Of a stretch of 38,841 bases of DNA, positions 25,223 to 31,962 are shown piece by piece. Source of the DNA: Clostridia bacterium (GTDB taxonomy: Bacteria > Bacillota > Clostridia > Christensenellales > CAG-917); assembly GCA_024405515.1 (NCBI GenBank), contig JAKSOR010000009.1, positions 1-38,841 of the forward strand, in the 5' to 3' direction. The notes under the pieces are model-generated. The model was not told where the DNA came from, did not search any database, and saw nothing but the letters and a program-made list of their open reading frames with translations. The position numbers and the translations under genes are program-made. Position 1 is the first letter of the stretch. Every line of letters begins with the position of its first letter.

Positions 25223-26503
25223 TTAATATTTTGTGTTGAGAAGTGTGATACCGTCAATCTGTGCATCGAAATATGGTGCTGAACGGAATTCACTCTCATG
25301 GAAGTATCCATTGCTTACAACTTCTGTATCTTTTTTGAAGTCTGCATCTGTGTCAACGTCTGCCATATAAGAATCTACTTTTGCTCCACTGATTGTGATG
25401 AAGTTATCTTTTGCTGTATCGAATACTTTGATTGTTCCAGCAACAAGGCCATTACGTACTTCTGTAAGTTTTTCAACTGTTCCAGCTGCCATTGCGTTTC
25501 CGCCGAGGTTTGTGAGAACTACAGAACCAGTCTTGATTGTTCCTGTCCAGTCTTTTGCGATTGCTTCGCCCTTAACTGTCTGAGCAATTGCATACTTGAA
25601 GTATGGAGCCCAGTTGATTCTTGAAGAAATGATAAATGTATCCGGGCAAGCTTTAAGTGTTGAGCCGTTGTATGATACGTTTGGAACACCTGCTTCTTCA
25701 CAAGCATTTGGTGCACCCATTGAGTCAGCGTGCTGAGAAATAAGAACACAGTTACGTGCGATTAATGCTTTTGCTGCATTGTTTTCTGCTGTTTCATCAT
25801 ACCATGAACCTGTGAACTGAACATCCATTGTTACTGATGGGCAAACTGATTTTGCACCAAGGTAGAATGATGTATAACCAGAGATAACTTCTGCATATGT
25901 CCAAGCACCAACATAACCCATCTTTGCCTGTGCTGCTGTGATTTTGCCGGATTCAATCATTTCATTGAGTTTGAGACCAGCTGCAACACCTGCGATATAA
26001 CGTCCTTCATAGATTGATGCAAATGCGTTTGAATAGTTAGCAAGATCTTCTGTGTGTGCCTTTGTTCCTGTAGCATGTGAGAATTTTACATTTGGATATG
26101 CTTTTGCAGCTTTAATCATATGATCTTCATGTCCGAAAGAATCTGCGAAAATGAAGTTACAACCTGATTCTGCTAATTCACAAGCTTTCTGATAACATTC
26201 ATCTCCTTCTGGGATACCTGTTACAATAATAACCTGTTCATCTGATAAACCGAGAGCTGCCTGAGCTTCTTTCATACCATCGATGAAGTTCTTGTCATAT
26301 GTTGAGTTTTCGTCATGTAAGCAGATCATACCGATCTTAACCTTTGAGAAATCAACGCCTGAATAATCTGGTTCATCAACATCGTATGGTGCAAATTCAA
26401 CTTCGTTAATATCATCTGTGTTCTTGTTACATGCAACAAGACCGAAGCATAATGAAGCTACGAGTACTACTGCTACGAGTAAGACTAAAAGTTTCTTTTT
26501 CAT
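25223..26503 (-). CDS. bmpA: BMP family nucleoside-binding lipoprotein
   Basis: Extracellular solute-binding lipoprotein that captures nucleosides for the NupABC importer. The 426-residue chain begins with a lipoprotein signal ending in FGLVAC (lipid-modified Cys25). The mature part shows the BMP/PnrA pattern: KIGMICLHDENSTYDKNFID, NFIFADSFGHEDHMIKAA, ASIYEGRYIAGVAAGL and MGYVGAWTYAEVISGYTSFYLGA, where related proteins have GG and FxxG contacts. A strong AAGGAG ribosome site precedes the ATG. It lies 70 bases after xpt and is followed by a hairpin before nupA. Preference for purine nucleosides is inferred from the xpt neighbour. Confidence 0.94.
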   Translation of the reverse strand: MKKKLLVLLVAVVLVASLCFGLVACNKNTDDINEVEFAPYDVDEPDYSGVDFSKVKIGMICLHDENSTYDKNFIDGMKEAQAALGLSDEQVIIVTGIPEGDECYQKACELAESGCNFIFADSFGHEDHMIKAAKAYPNVKFSHATGTKAHTEDLANYSNAFASIYEGRYIAGVAAGLKLNEMIESGKITAAQAKMGYVGAWTYAEVISGYTSFYLGAKSVCPSVTMDVQFTGSWYDETAENNAAKALIARNCVLISQHADSMGAPNACEEAGVPNVSYNGSTLKACPDTFIISSRINWAPYFKYAIAQTVKGEAIAKDWTGTIKTGSVVLTNLGGNAMAAGTVEKLTEVRNGLVAGTIKVFDTAKDNFITISGAKVDSYMADVDTDADFKKDTEVVSNGYFHESEFRSAPYFDAQIDGITLLNTKY

Positions 26504-26573
26504 GTTTTTCTCCTTTTTGAGCCCGTTTTGGGTTTTATTTTTTATTTTAGGTTTATTACTTATTTATATACTA

Positions 26574-27146
26574 TTATTTTCTAAATATAACTTCTGTGTC
26601 AGTCATTTTATCGATAATAGCAAGGCTTTCAACTTTTATTCCTTTTGCTCTTAACTTATCTCCGCCGCCCTGATAGCCTTTCTCAATGGCAGCACAGCAT
26701 CCGACAAGTTCTGCACCGGCCTGATTTACTAAATCAATGAGTCCGGTAAGAGCTGCACCGTTTGCAAGAAAATCATCGATTACAAGAACCTTATCATCTT
26801 TTGTAAGGAAATCTTTCTCGACCATAATATTATTATCATTGCCGTGGGTATAGCTGTGAACGAGGGATGAATAACAGTTTTCTGAAATATTAGCTGTTTT
26901 GCTCTTTTTAGCAAAAAGGACCGGACAATCGATATAGTGTGCTGCTGCACATGCCATAGGGATTCCCGATGCCTCTAATGTTAAAACCTTATTAATTTCG
27001 TAGCCCGCAAAAAGCTTAGAGATCTCTTTGCCGATCTCATCAAGAAGTCTGCTATCAATTAAATGATTAAGAAAACTTCCGACTTTGAGGATTTCACCAG
27101 GTAAAACCTTTCCATCCTTCAAAATACGCTCTTCCAATAACTTCAT
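26574..27146 (-). CDS. xpt: Xanthine phosphoribosyltransferase
   Basis: Joins xanthine (and guanine less well) to PRPP to give XMP in purine salvage. About 190 residues, as in Bacillus Xpt (194). Motifs: ILKVGSFLNHLIDSRLLDEI near the N-terminus, LTLEASGIPMACAAAHY (base site), PVLFAKKSKT and the PRPP loop VLVIDDFLANGAALTGL near 125-141. The ATG at 27146 is preferred because AGAGG lies 7 bases before it; a GTG at 27149 is only 4 bases away. It leads the unit xpt-bmp-nupABC: nucleoside import plus base salvage. It has its own promoter and a structured leader. Confidence 0.95.
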   Translation of the reverse strand: MKLLEERILKDGKVLPGEILKVGSFLNHLIDSRLLDEIGKEISKLFAGYEINKVLTLEASGIPMACAAAHYIDCPVLFAKKSKTANISENCYSSLVHSYTHGNDNNIMVEKDFLTKDDKVLVIDDFLANGAALTGLIDLVNQAGAELVGCCAAIEKGYQGGGDKLRAKGIKVESLAIIDKMTDTEVIFRK

Positions 27147-27232
27147 CACTTTTCCTCTACCACAACATTTGGTGGTTGCCGGGGTTCTTTGTCCCCTAGG
27201 TTGTGTATTGTCTATGGCTTTTGCTACTTTAT
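27147..27232 (-). promoter_or_regulatory. Structured 5' leader of xpt (unassigned regulatory RNA candidate)
   Basis: The roughly 85-base leader between the predicted transcription start and the xpt ATG can fold as follows on the minus strand: outer stem CACAAC (27200-27205) with GTTGTG (27161-27166); inner hairpin GGGG (27193-27196) with CCCC (27181-27184) and an eight-base A-rich loop. A competing stem ACCAC/GTGGT (27072 series: 27072-27076 written as 27072+100, i.e. plus-strand 27159-27163 with 27172-27176) uses the same right-hand strand and ends right at the AGAGG ribosome site (27154-27158). Two exclusive folds next to the ribosome site suggest translational control. It lacks the conserved purine-riboswitch core, so the ligand, if any, is unknown. 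Confidence 0.5.
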
Positions 27233-27238
27233 ATCAAA

Positions 27239-27267
27239 ATTATATTAAGTGCCTGTAAAAGTGTCAA
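27239..27267 (-). promoter_or_regulatory. Consensus promoter of xpt-bmp-nupABC
   Basis: Minus strand TTGACA (27262-27267), exactly 17 bases, TATAAT (27239-27244): a perfect sigma-A consensus, the strongest promoter in the window. A perfect promoter usually needs control afterwards, which fits the structured leader. Confidence 0.85.
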
Positions 27268-27339
27268 ACAATTAACCTTCGAAAAATATAAAATATTTAA
27301 TATTTTCTCGGGATAAGACACGATTTGTATTATTCATAA

Positions 27340-28290
27340 TCAGAACCCGGGATCAATGTCTGTAGGAATTGCATCCGGACCGTCATAAAGGTCATAATGC
27401 CTTACATAATCGACTATGAAACTGTTATCATCTGAGAACACATTTCTCGGGTCTTCAGGAGATGCAAGCCAAGGCGTACTGAAAGCATGCCCTGTTACAG
27501 GAACACCGTTTTCAACATGGCCTCCTGCCTGAAGTGTAACGCAGAGATATTCCTCCGCATGTGATACATGGGCATCATAATCTGTAGCCCACATCACCTC
27601 TCCGTCGATAAAAAATACATATGTATTCTCATCCCAGTAAAGGCCGTATGTGTGGAAGGAATTATAAAAATTATCTTCATCTTTTTCTGTTTCTATATTG
27701 GAATACCTGAAAGTCTGAATTCCCCTGTCTCCGCCTATATGAAGTGTGTGCTGTACCTGATTGGCTGGAGAGAAAGGAGCCTCAAAAATATCTATTTCTG
27801 CGCCGTATTTATCCGTGTTTTTAGTCTGCATGTTCTCATCACTCTGATAACCTGCACCATCCTCAGGGAGCATCCAGAAAGCACTCCAGAGTCCGTAATA
27901 TTCCGGGAGACGACATCTTATCTCATAGTATCCGTATTTTGATGGATATCTTCCCTGGGAATTTATGGCACCTGCATAAAAATAGTCCCCGTCAAAGAAT
28001 GCACTAATTTTAAGGTATCCGTCGGATACGGTAACATTATCTTTAATCCAGTACCCGCCATGGTCAGCCACAGGATAATCCTCTCCCATAACCATCCAAT
28101 TATCTTTGTTAATTTCAGTTCCGTCGAATTCATCGCTCCATAGAAGCGTGCCGCCGCCGGCAATGTAATCCTTAAAACTGAGCGGCTCAGGCGAAGCAGG
28201 AGACTCATCCTTATTACAGGATGTGAAAACGACACAGAAGACCAGTGTCAAAACCAATAATACTGATATTTTACTTAATAACTGTTTCAT
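27340..28290 (-). CDS. Glycoside hydrolase family 16 beta-glucanase lipoprotein
   Basis: An exported endo-beta-glucanase (laminarinase or lichenase type) of 316 residues. The lipoprotein signal ends in VFTSC (Cys25). The jelly-roll domain runs from LLWSDEFDGTEINKDNW near residue 50 to the C-terminus, with the catalytic motif EIDIFE at 166-171 (nucleophile Glu166, Asp168, acid/base Glu171) and the substrate-side HTYGLYWDENTYVFFIDG near 215-233. It would cut beta-1,3 or mixed-link glucans at the cell surface. The ATG begins directly after the T-run of the aldolase terminator and has no ribosome site, so its expression signal is unclear. The lipoprotein signal leaves little doubt about the start. 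Confidence 0.92.
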   Translation of the reverse strand: MKQLLSKISVLLVLTLVFCVVFTSCNKDESPASPEPLSFKDYIAGGGTLLWSDEFDGTEINKDNWMVMGEDYPVADHGGYWIKDNVTVSDGYLKISAFFDGDYFYAGAINSQGRYPSKYGYYEIRCRLPEYYGLWSAFWMLPEDGAGYQSDENMQTKNTDKYGAEIDIFEAPFSPANQVQHTLHIGGDRGIQTFRYSNIETEKDEDNFYNSFHTYGLYWDENTYVFFIDGEVMWATDYDAHVSHAEEYLCVTLQAGGHVENGVPVTGHAFSTPWLASPEDPRNVFSDDNSFIVDYVRHYDLYDGPDAIPTDIDPGF

Positions 28291-28318
28291 AAAAAAATCA
28301 GGGAGACCGGAGTCTCCC
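28291..28318 (-). terminator. Terminator after the aldolase gene, abutting the GH16 start
   Basis: GGGAGAC (28301-28307) pairs with GTCTCCC (28312-28318) around four bases, and on the minus strand a run of seven T follows (28291-28297). The T-run touches the GH16 ATG. Confidence 0.85.
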
Positions 28319-28325
28319 TCATGTA

Positions 28326-29639
28326 TTATGCTTCTTCCTTTGTTTCCTCAGGTGCAGCCTCTTCGGCAGGTGCCTCTGCTGGAGCTTCTTCTTTTACTCC
28401 GAGGTATTCCTTACATGCATCTTCAAGAGCTCTTGCTACCTTAAATGCATCTTCAAGGTCCTTACCTTTTACAATTACTCCGTGGTGTCCCATAAAGCAT
28501 GCCGGTGCATCACCGATAGCTGCTGCACAGTTCTTAACAAGTTTTCCTGTTCCAGGAAGTGCCGGAGCTGCGCACGGGATTTCTTTTCCTAAAATATCCT
28601 GATATTTTTCAGGAACAGGCATTGCCTTGCCCATTGAAGCAAGAATTGAGCCATAGAAAGGATGAGTGTGGATTGTTGCAGTGATATCACCTTTAAGAAG
28701 GATTGCATGAATGCCTTTTTCGGATGTTGCCTTGTTTGTTCCTGTCCATTCAAGAGTTTCCATATCTACTTTTGCCATCTGCTCTGGCTGAAGGAGAATA
28801 TAGTCAATTCCCGATGGTGTTGCAAGCATGTATTTCTCATCAAGTTTCACGCCGATGTTGCCCCATGTTCCCTGAACAAGATTTTCATCAAGAAGTCTTA
28901 CACCTGCATCCTTGATTGCCTGTGCTATCTTCTTTTCCTCATCAGTAACAACAGCGGAAACTCTCACTTCTTCCTGTTTCTTAGAGTCATCCTTAACGCC
29001 TTCTGCCTCTTTCTGACTCTTCTGATTTGTCTTGGAATATTTCATTTTGAATACAACATGCTCGAGAATTGCATTGAATGTGCTCATGCTTGTTGTGCCA
29101 CCTTTCGGTTCAGCAAGAATTTCAGCGTTACATGCCTTATCGAGGACTAAAGTGGCTGTACATACCTCATCAAGTGTTCTTCCTGTTACAACTGCACCTG
29201 CATCCGGGAGGAAACATGCATTTCTCTGACCTGAGATTGCAGCTACAACTTCTGAGGCGACATTCTTGGATGCACACTTAATTGAGATACCGCAGATCTG
29301 TGCCATATCATCAAGAATAGGTTTTAATGTCTTTCTCTTTGATGAGAATTTAAGAATTGCATCAGAGTCAACAATGGCTGCTGCGTTAGCTTCCTTATCC
29401 TGCTTGATTGCACAGAATAAAATTACTGCTGCTGCTCTGAAATTGCCTTCAAGTGTCTCAATGTTCTTATCATTGACAAAAGCGAGATCTTCTTCCTTTA
29501 TATCTGAAAAATCTGCCTTTGCATTTGTGACGACAATTCCATCCTCTTCCTTAACAGCAATGTATCCTGACTGGATATATTTTCTGTCTTTGAGAAGTTT
29601 TGCATATTTGCTGATATTACTTACGATTAATTCGTTCAT
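28326..29639 (-). CDS. Duplicated class II aldolase/adducin protein with inactive N-terminal half
   Basis: A 437-residue protein made of two class II aldolase-like halves joined by a charged linker (about 200-230). The C-terminal half (about 232-415) is intact: TWGNIGVKL, the phosphate/glycine loop ATPSGIDY, Glu307, zinc ligands His324 and His326 in IHTHPFYG, and His385/His386 in GHHGVIVKG. In the N-terminal half the corresponding segments read IVDSDAIL (90-97) and LPDAGAVVTG (144-153), so all zinc histidines are gone. Single-domain aldolases have about 220 residues. A Glu/Ala/Pro tail ends the protein. Class II aldolases of this type act on fuculose, ribulose or rhamnulose phosphates or methylthioribulose phosphate; the substrate here is unknown. 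Ribosome site CAGGAG. Follows the aminotransferase gene in the same unit. Confidence 0.85.
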   Translation of the reverse strand: MNELIVSNISKYAKLLKDRKYIQSGYIAVKEEDGIVVTNAKADFSDIKEEDLAFVNDKNIETLEGNFRAAAVILFCAIKQDKEANAAAIVDSDAILKFSSKRKTLKPILDDMAQICGISIKCASKNVASEVVAAISGQRNACFLPDAGAVVTGRTLDEVCTATLVLDKACNAEILAEPKGGTTSMSTFNAILEHVVFKMKYSKTNQKSQKEAEGVKDDSKKQEEVRVSAVVTDEEKKIAQAIKDAGVRLLDENLVQGTWGNIGVKLDEKYMLATPSGIDYILLQPEQMAKVDMETLEWTGTNKATSEKGIHAILLKGDITATIHTHPFYGSILASMGKAMPVPEKYQDILGKEIPCAAPALPGTGKLVKNCAAAIGDAPACFMGHHGVIVKGKDLEDAFKVARALEDACKEYLGVKEEAPAEAPAEEAAPEETKEEA

Positions 29640-29661
29640 TTTTTACTCCTGTTAATAAGTA

Positions 29662-29683
29662 TTGCACGGTTTTGCCCGTGCAA
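29662..29683 (-). terminator. Hairpin between aminotransferase and aldolase genes
   Basis: TTGCACGG (29662-29669) pairs perfectly with CCGTGCAA (29676-29683), six-base loop. No T-run follows on the minus strand, so it is more likely an RNA-stability or attenuation element than a full terminator. Confidence 0.55.
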
Positions 29684-29703
29684 CACATAATCATCTTTTG
29701 TAA

Positions 29704-31344
29704 TTAGTGAGGTTTCTTTTCAAATCTTGAATCATCTGTGCACTCTACAACTGTCTTGAATACTTCTTCGAATTTTGCAAGTGCTGCATCGATAACTTCG
29801 TCTGTATCTGCCATTGATGTGTAAAGTCTTGAACCTGCGAGTGTAACGATTCCGTTTGCCATATAAGCTGCACCCATCTGTTCCATAGCAACTTTTCTTC
29901 TGAGCATTTCAGGTTTCTTCTTGAGCATCGGGATGATTGAACCGAGTAAGTTCATATTTGAGAAGTCGTAGCTCATTGCACCTGTACATTCAAGGTGAAC
30001 AATACTGCCCTGGTTATAAACAACGTATGGTAAATTGTATTTCTTTACGAGTTCTTTTAAGCCTGCTGCAAGTCTGTCACCTGCTTTTCCAGCTTTTTCA
30101 CATGCGTTGTTCTTTTCGATTTCACAGATTGCACAGTATCCTGCAAATGATGAAAGTGGGTTTGCTGCGAGTGTTCCGCCGACATATGCTTTCTTGCCCA
30201 TTCCTGCAAGACCTGCTGCCATAAGTGAAACATATTCTCTCTTTCCGCCTACGCCGCCTGCTGACGGATATCCGCCTGCAACGATTTTACCGAAAACTGT
30301 AAGATCCGGATATAAGTCTCTGTTCTTTGCCGGTCTTGTGTATTCTTTGATTTCTCCGTCAACAACTTCTTTGACTTTGATATTCCACTCTTCGCCGTTT
30401 TCATCTTTATAGATATCTTCGTTGTAAGGAATTCCTGCTACTTCGTTGAAGAAGTATCCTGCTGCTCCGTGGAGACCTACTCTGAATCCTGTTACAACTT
30501 CATCAAAGATGAAGAGTGCGCCGTATTTCTTAGCAAGCTTTCTTGCTTTGATATTGAAGTCCTGATCTACCGGACGTGTTCCTGATTCCGGACCGACTGG
30601 TTCTACGATAACTGCTGCTGTGCCGCCTCTTAATGCGTTCTTCTTGAGCATCTTCTCGAGCATCTTTAAGTCATTCGGTCTGATTTCGTCTGTCTTTCCG
30701 TATGATCCTGGAATTCCGTGTGATTCTAAGAACTGACGGCTTCCTGGAATCTTAAGTCCGTAAACCATCTGATCTGACCAGCCGTGATATGCTCCGCCGA
30801 GTTTGATGATACGTTTTTTCTTTGTTGCGCAACGTGCTACACGGATTGCTGCCATAACTGATTCTGTACCGGAACCAAGCATACGGAACATTTCGCAGTT
30901 CGGCATTACTTCGCTGATTTTCTTTGCGAGGAGTAATTCACCTTCGTGGAAAAGACCTGTTACAGGACCGCAGTTGTTGATAAGTTCGATAGCTTTTTCT
31001 TTTACTGCCGGATAGTTACTTCCTAAAATTGTCGGGCCGCCTGCCTGTAAGAAATCAAAGTACTGATTTCCGTCACGGTCATAAAGATATGCACCCTCTG
31101 CTTTTTCCATACACATTGGGAATGGATAGTTGAAAGCAAGGTTATGCTGTACACCACCCGGGATGTACTTCTTTGCTTCTGATGTGATTTCCTTTGATTT
31201 TGCACAGTTTGTGTCAAAATATGCAAGGATCTTCTTGAGTTCTTCATCTGATACACAGTAAATTGGTTTTTCTGTGAGTGCCTTGAGCTGTGCATAAATG
31301 GATTTTGCGTCTTCCCATTTAGAGATTCCGTAACCGTTTGCCAT
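29704..31344 (-). CDS. Class III aminotransferase, glutamate-1-semialdehyde aminomutase-like
   Basis: A PLP enzyme of 546 residues from the ATG at 31344, chosen for the AGGAGGA ribosome site 9 bases upstream; an earlier in-frame ATG (31407) has none. Motifs: YIPGGVQHN and YLYDRDGNQYFDFL near residues 65-100, MLGSGTESVMAAIRVAR, KLGGAYHGWSDQ, FDEVVTGFRV and the PLP lysine in VFGKIVAGGYPSAGGVGG. It is about 110 residues longer than HemL (430): extra N-terminal residues (about 60) and an insertion of about 45 residues (IYKDENGEEWNIKVKEVVDG region) between the PLP aspartate and lysine. No other haem genes are nearby, and the partner is an aldolase, so a role in haem synthesis is doubtful. Substrate unknown. 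Confidence 0.85.
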   Translation of the reverse strand: MANGYGISKWEDAKSIYAQLKALTEKPIYCVSDEELKKILAYFDTNCAKSKEITSEAKKYIPGGVQHNLAFNYPFPMCMEKAEGAYLYDRDGNQYFDFLQAGGPTILGSNYPAVKEKAIELINNCGPVTGLFHEGELLLAKKISEVMPNCEMFRMLGSGTESVMAAIRVARCATKKKRIIKLGGAYHGWSDQMVYGLKIPGSRQFLESHGIPGSYGKTDEIRPNDLKMLEKMLKKNALRGGTAAVIVEPVGPESGTRPVDQDFNIKARKLAKKYGALFIFDEVVTGFRVGLHGAAGYFFNEVAGIPYNEDIYKDENGEEWNIKVKEVVDGEIKEYTRPAKNRDLYPDLTVFGKIVAGGYPSAGGVGGKREYVSLMAAGLAGMGKKAYVGGTLAANPLSSFAGYCAICEIEKNNACEKAGKAGDRLAAGLKELVKKYNLPYVVYNQGSIVHLECTGAMSYDFSNMNLLGSIIPMLKKKPEMLRRKVAMEQMGAAYMANGIVTLAGSRLYTSMADTDEVIDAALAKFEEVFKTVVECTDDSRFEKKPH

Positions 31345-31397
31345 AATCTTTTTCCTCCTGAAAGGTGATTCCCCACCTATATAATTATTATGAATAA

Positions 31398-31426
31398 ATG
31401 ATATCATAGTGAGATATGGGTGTAAA
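31398..31426 (-). promoter_or_regulatory. Promoter of the aminotransferase-aldolase unit
   Basis: Minus strand TTTACA (31421-31426), 17-base spacer, TATCAT (31398-31403). The leader is about 45 bases. The 17-bp direct repeats lie immediately upstream. Confidence 0.65.
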
Positions 31427-31442
31427 TATCAGTAAACTATAC

Positions 31443-31480
31443 AAAAAACGCTATTTGCATAGAAAAAAACGCTATTTGCA
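31443..31480. repeat. Perfect 17-bp tandem direct repeat upstream of the aminotransferase promoter
   Basis: AAAAAACGCTATTTGCA occurs at 31443-31459 and again, identical, at 31464-31480, a period of 21 bases or two DNA turns. Relative to the minus-strand promoter it covers about -52 to -90, the usual place for activator binding. It also lies upstream of the diverging HU gene. Confidence 0.8.
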
Positions 31481-31558
31481 AATTTGTTTTGAACTTCTAT
31501 AACTATGTTATACATGATTATCAGCGGCTTTTTTGATGCCGTGTACGGGATTTGCATA

Positions 31559-31587
31559 TTGTCATATGGAACTTTTTACCTTATAAT
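31559..31587 (+). promoter_or_regulatory. Promoter of the HU gene
   Basis: TTGTCA (31559-31564), 17-base spacer, TATAAT (31582-31587), followed by an AAGGAGG ribosome site at 31607-31613. Confidence 0.8.
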
Positions 31588-31621
31588 GGGATAAGGAAAA
31601 TAACCCAAGGAGGCTAGTTTT

Positions 31622-31891
31622 ATGAATAAACAGGAATTTATTAAAGCTCTTGCTGAGAAAGCAAATTTATCTTTAAAGGATGCAGCTGCTGCAGTAGAAG
31701 CATATGCTGATATCATCGAAGACTCATTAAAGAAAGGCGACAAAGTTGCAATTGCAGGTTTTGGTGCTTATGAATTAAAAGAAAAAGCAGAAAGACAGGG
31801 ATTCAACCCAGTAACAAAAGAACCTATCACAATCGCAGCAAGCAAAACACCAGTCCTTAAATTCGGTAAAGCTTACAAAGAAAAATTCTAA
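31622..31891 (+). CDS. hup: HU family DNA-binding protein
   Basis: An 89-residue histone-like protein that bends and compacts DNA as a dimer. It begins MNKQEFIKALAEKANLSLKD, keeps the dimer core KKGDKVAIAGFGAYELKEKA and has the DNA-gripping beta-arm ERQGFNPVTKEPITIAASKT, in which the intercalating proline (NP) is present; the usual Arg-rich RxGRNP reads RQGFNP, a mild change. The C-terminus PVLKFGKAYKEKF is typical. A single-gene unit with strong promoter, very strong ribosome site and strong terminator, as expected for an abundant protein. Codon use is biased toward AAA, GCA and TTC. Confidence 0.97.
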   Translation: MNKQEFIKALAEKANLSLKDAAAAVEAYADIIEDSLKKGDKVAIAGFGAYELKEKAERQGFNPVTKEPITIAASKTPVLKFGKAYKEKF

Positions 31892-31908
31892 TTCTTTAAG
31901 GAAAAATC

Positions 31909-31944
31909 AAAAGGAACTTCGCAGACCGGAGTTCCTTTTTTTTT
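31909..31944 (+). terminator. Terminator of the HU gene
   Basis: AAAAGGAACT (31909-31918) pairs with AGTTCCTTTT (31930-31939), with an 11-base loop and a run of nine T ending at 31944. Confidence 0.92.
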
Positions 31945-31962
31945 GCTATCTGGGTCAAAATA

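Noticed and set aside
27147..27232. Guanine, SAM-I or ykkC-type riboswitch upstream of xpt
   Set aside because: Short matches exist (CCCCGGCAACC as in SAM-I, CCTAGGG as in ykkC), but the purine-riboswitch loops, the later SAM-I stems and the conserved 3' half of ykkC are all missing. Recorded as unassigned structured leader.
28662..29150. Plus-strand frame of 162 codons, Cys- and Phe-rich
   Set aside because: Antisense to the aldolase gene; its composition is what antisense reading of Lys/Glu/Ala codons gives.
29704..31344. Calling the aminotransferase hemL
   Set aside because: The motifs fit the superfamily, but length, the insertion and the aldolase neighbour differ from true haem-pathway enzymes, so no symbol is given.
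31501..31560. Possible small RNA between the 17-bp repeats and the HU promoter
   Set aside because: A short CGGC/GCCG hairpin is visible, but there is no promoter-terminator pair to support a transcript.
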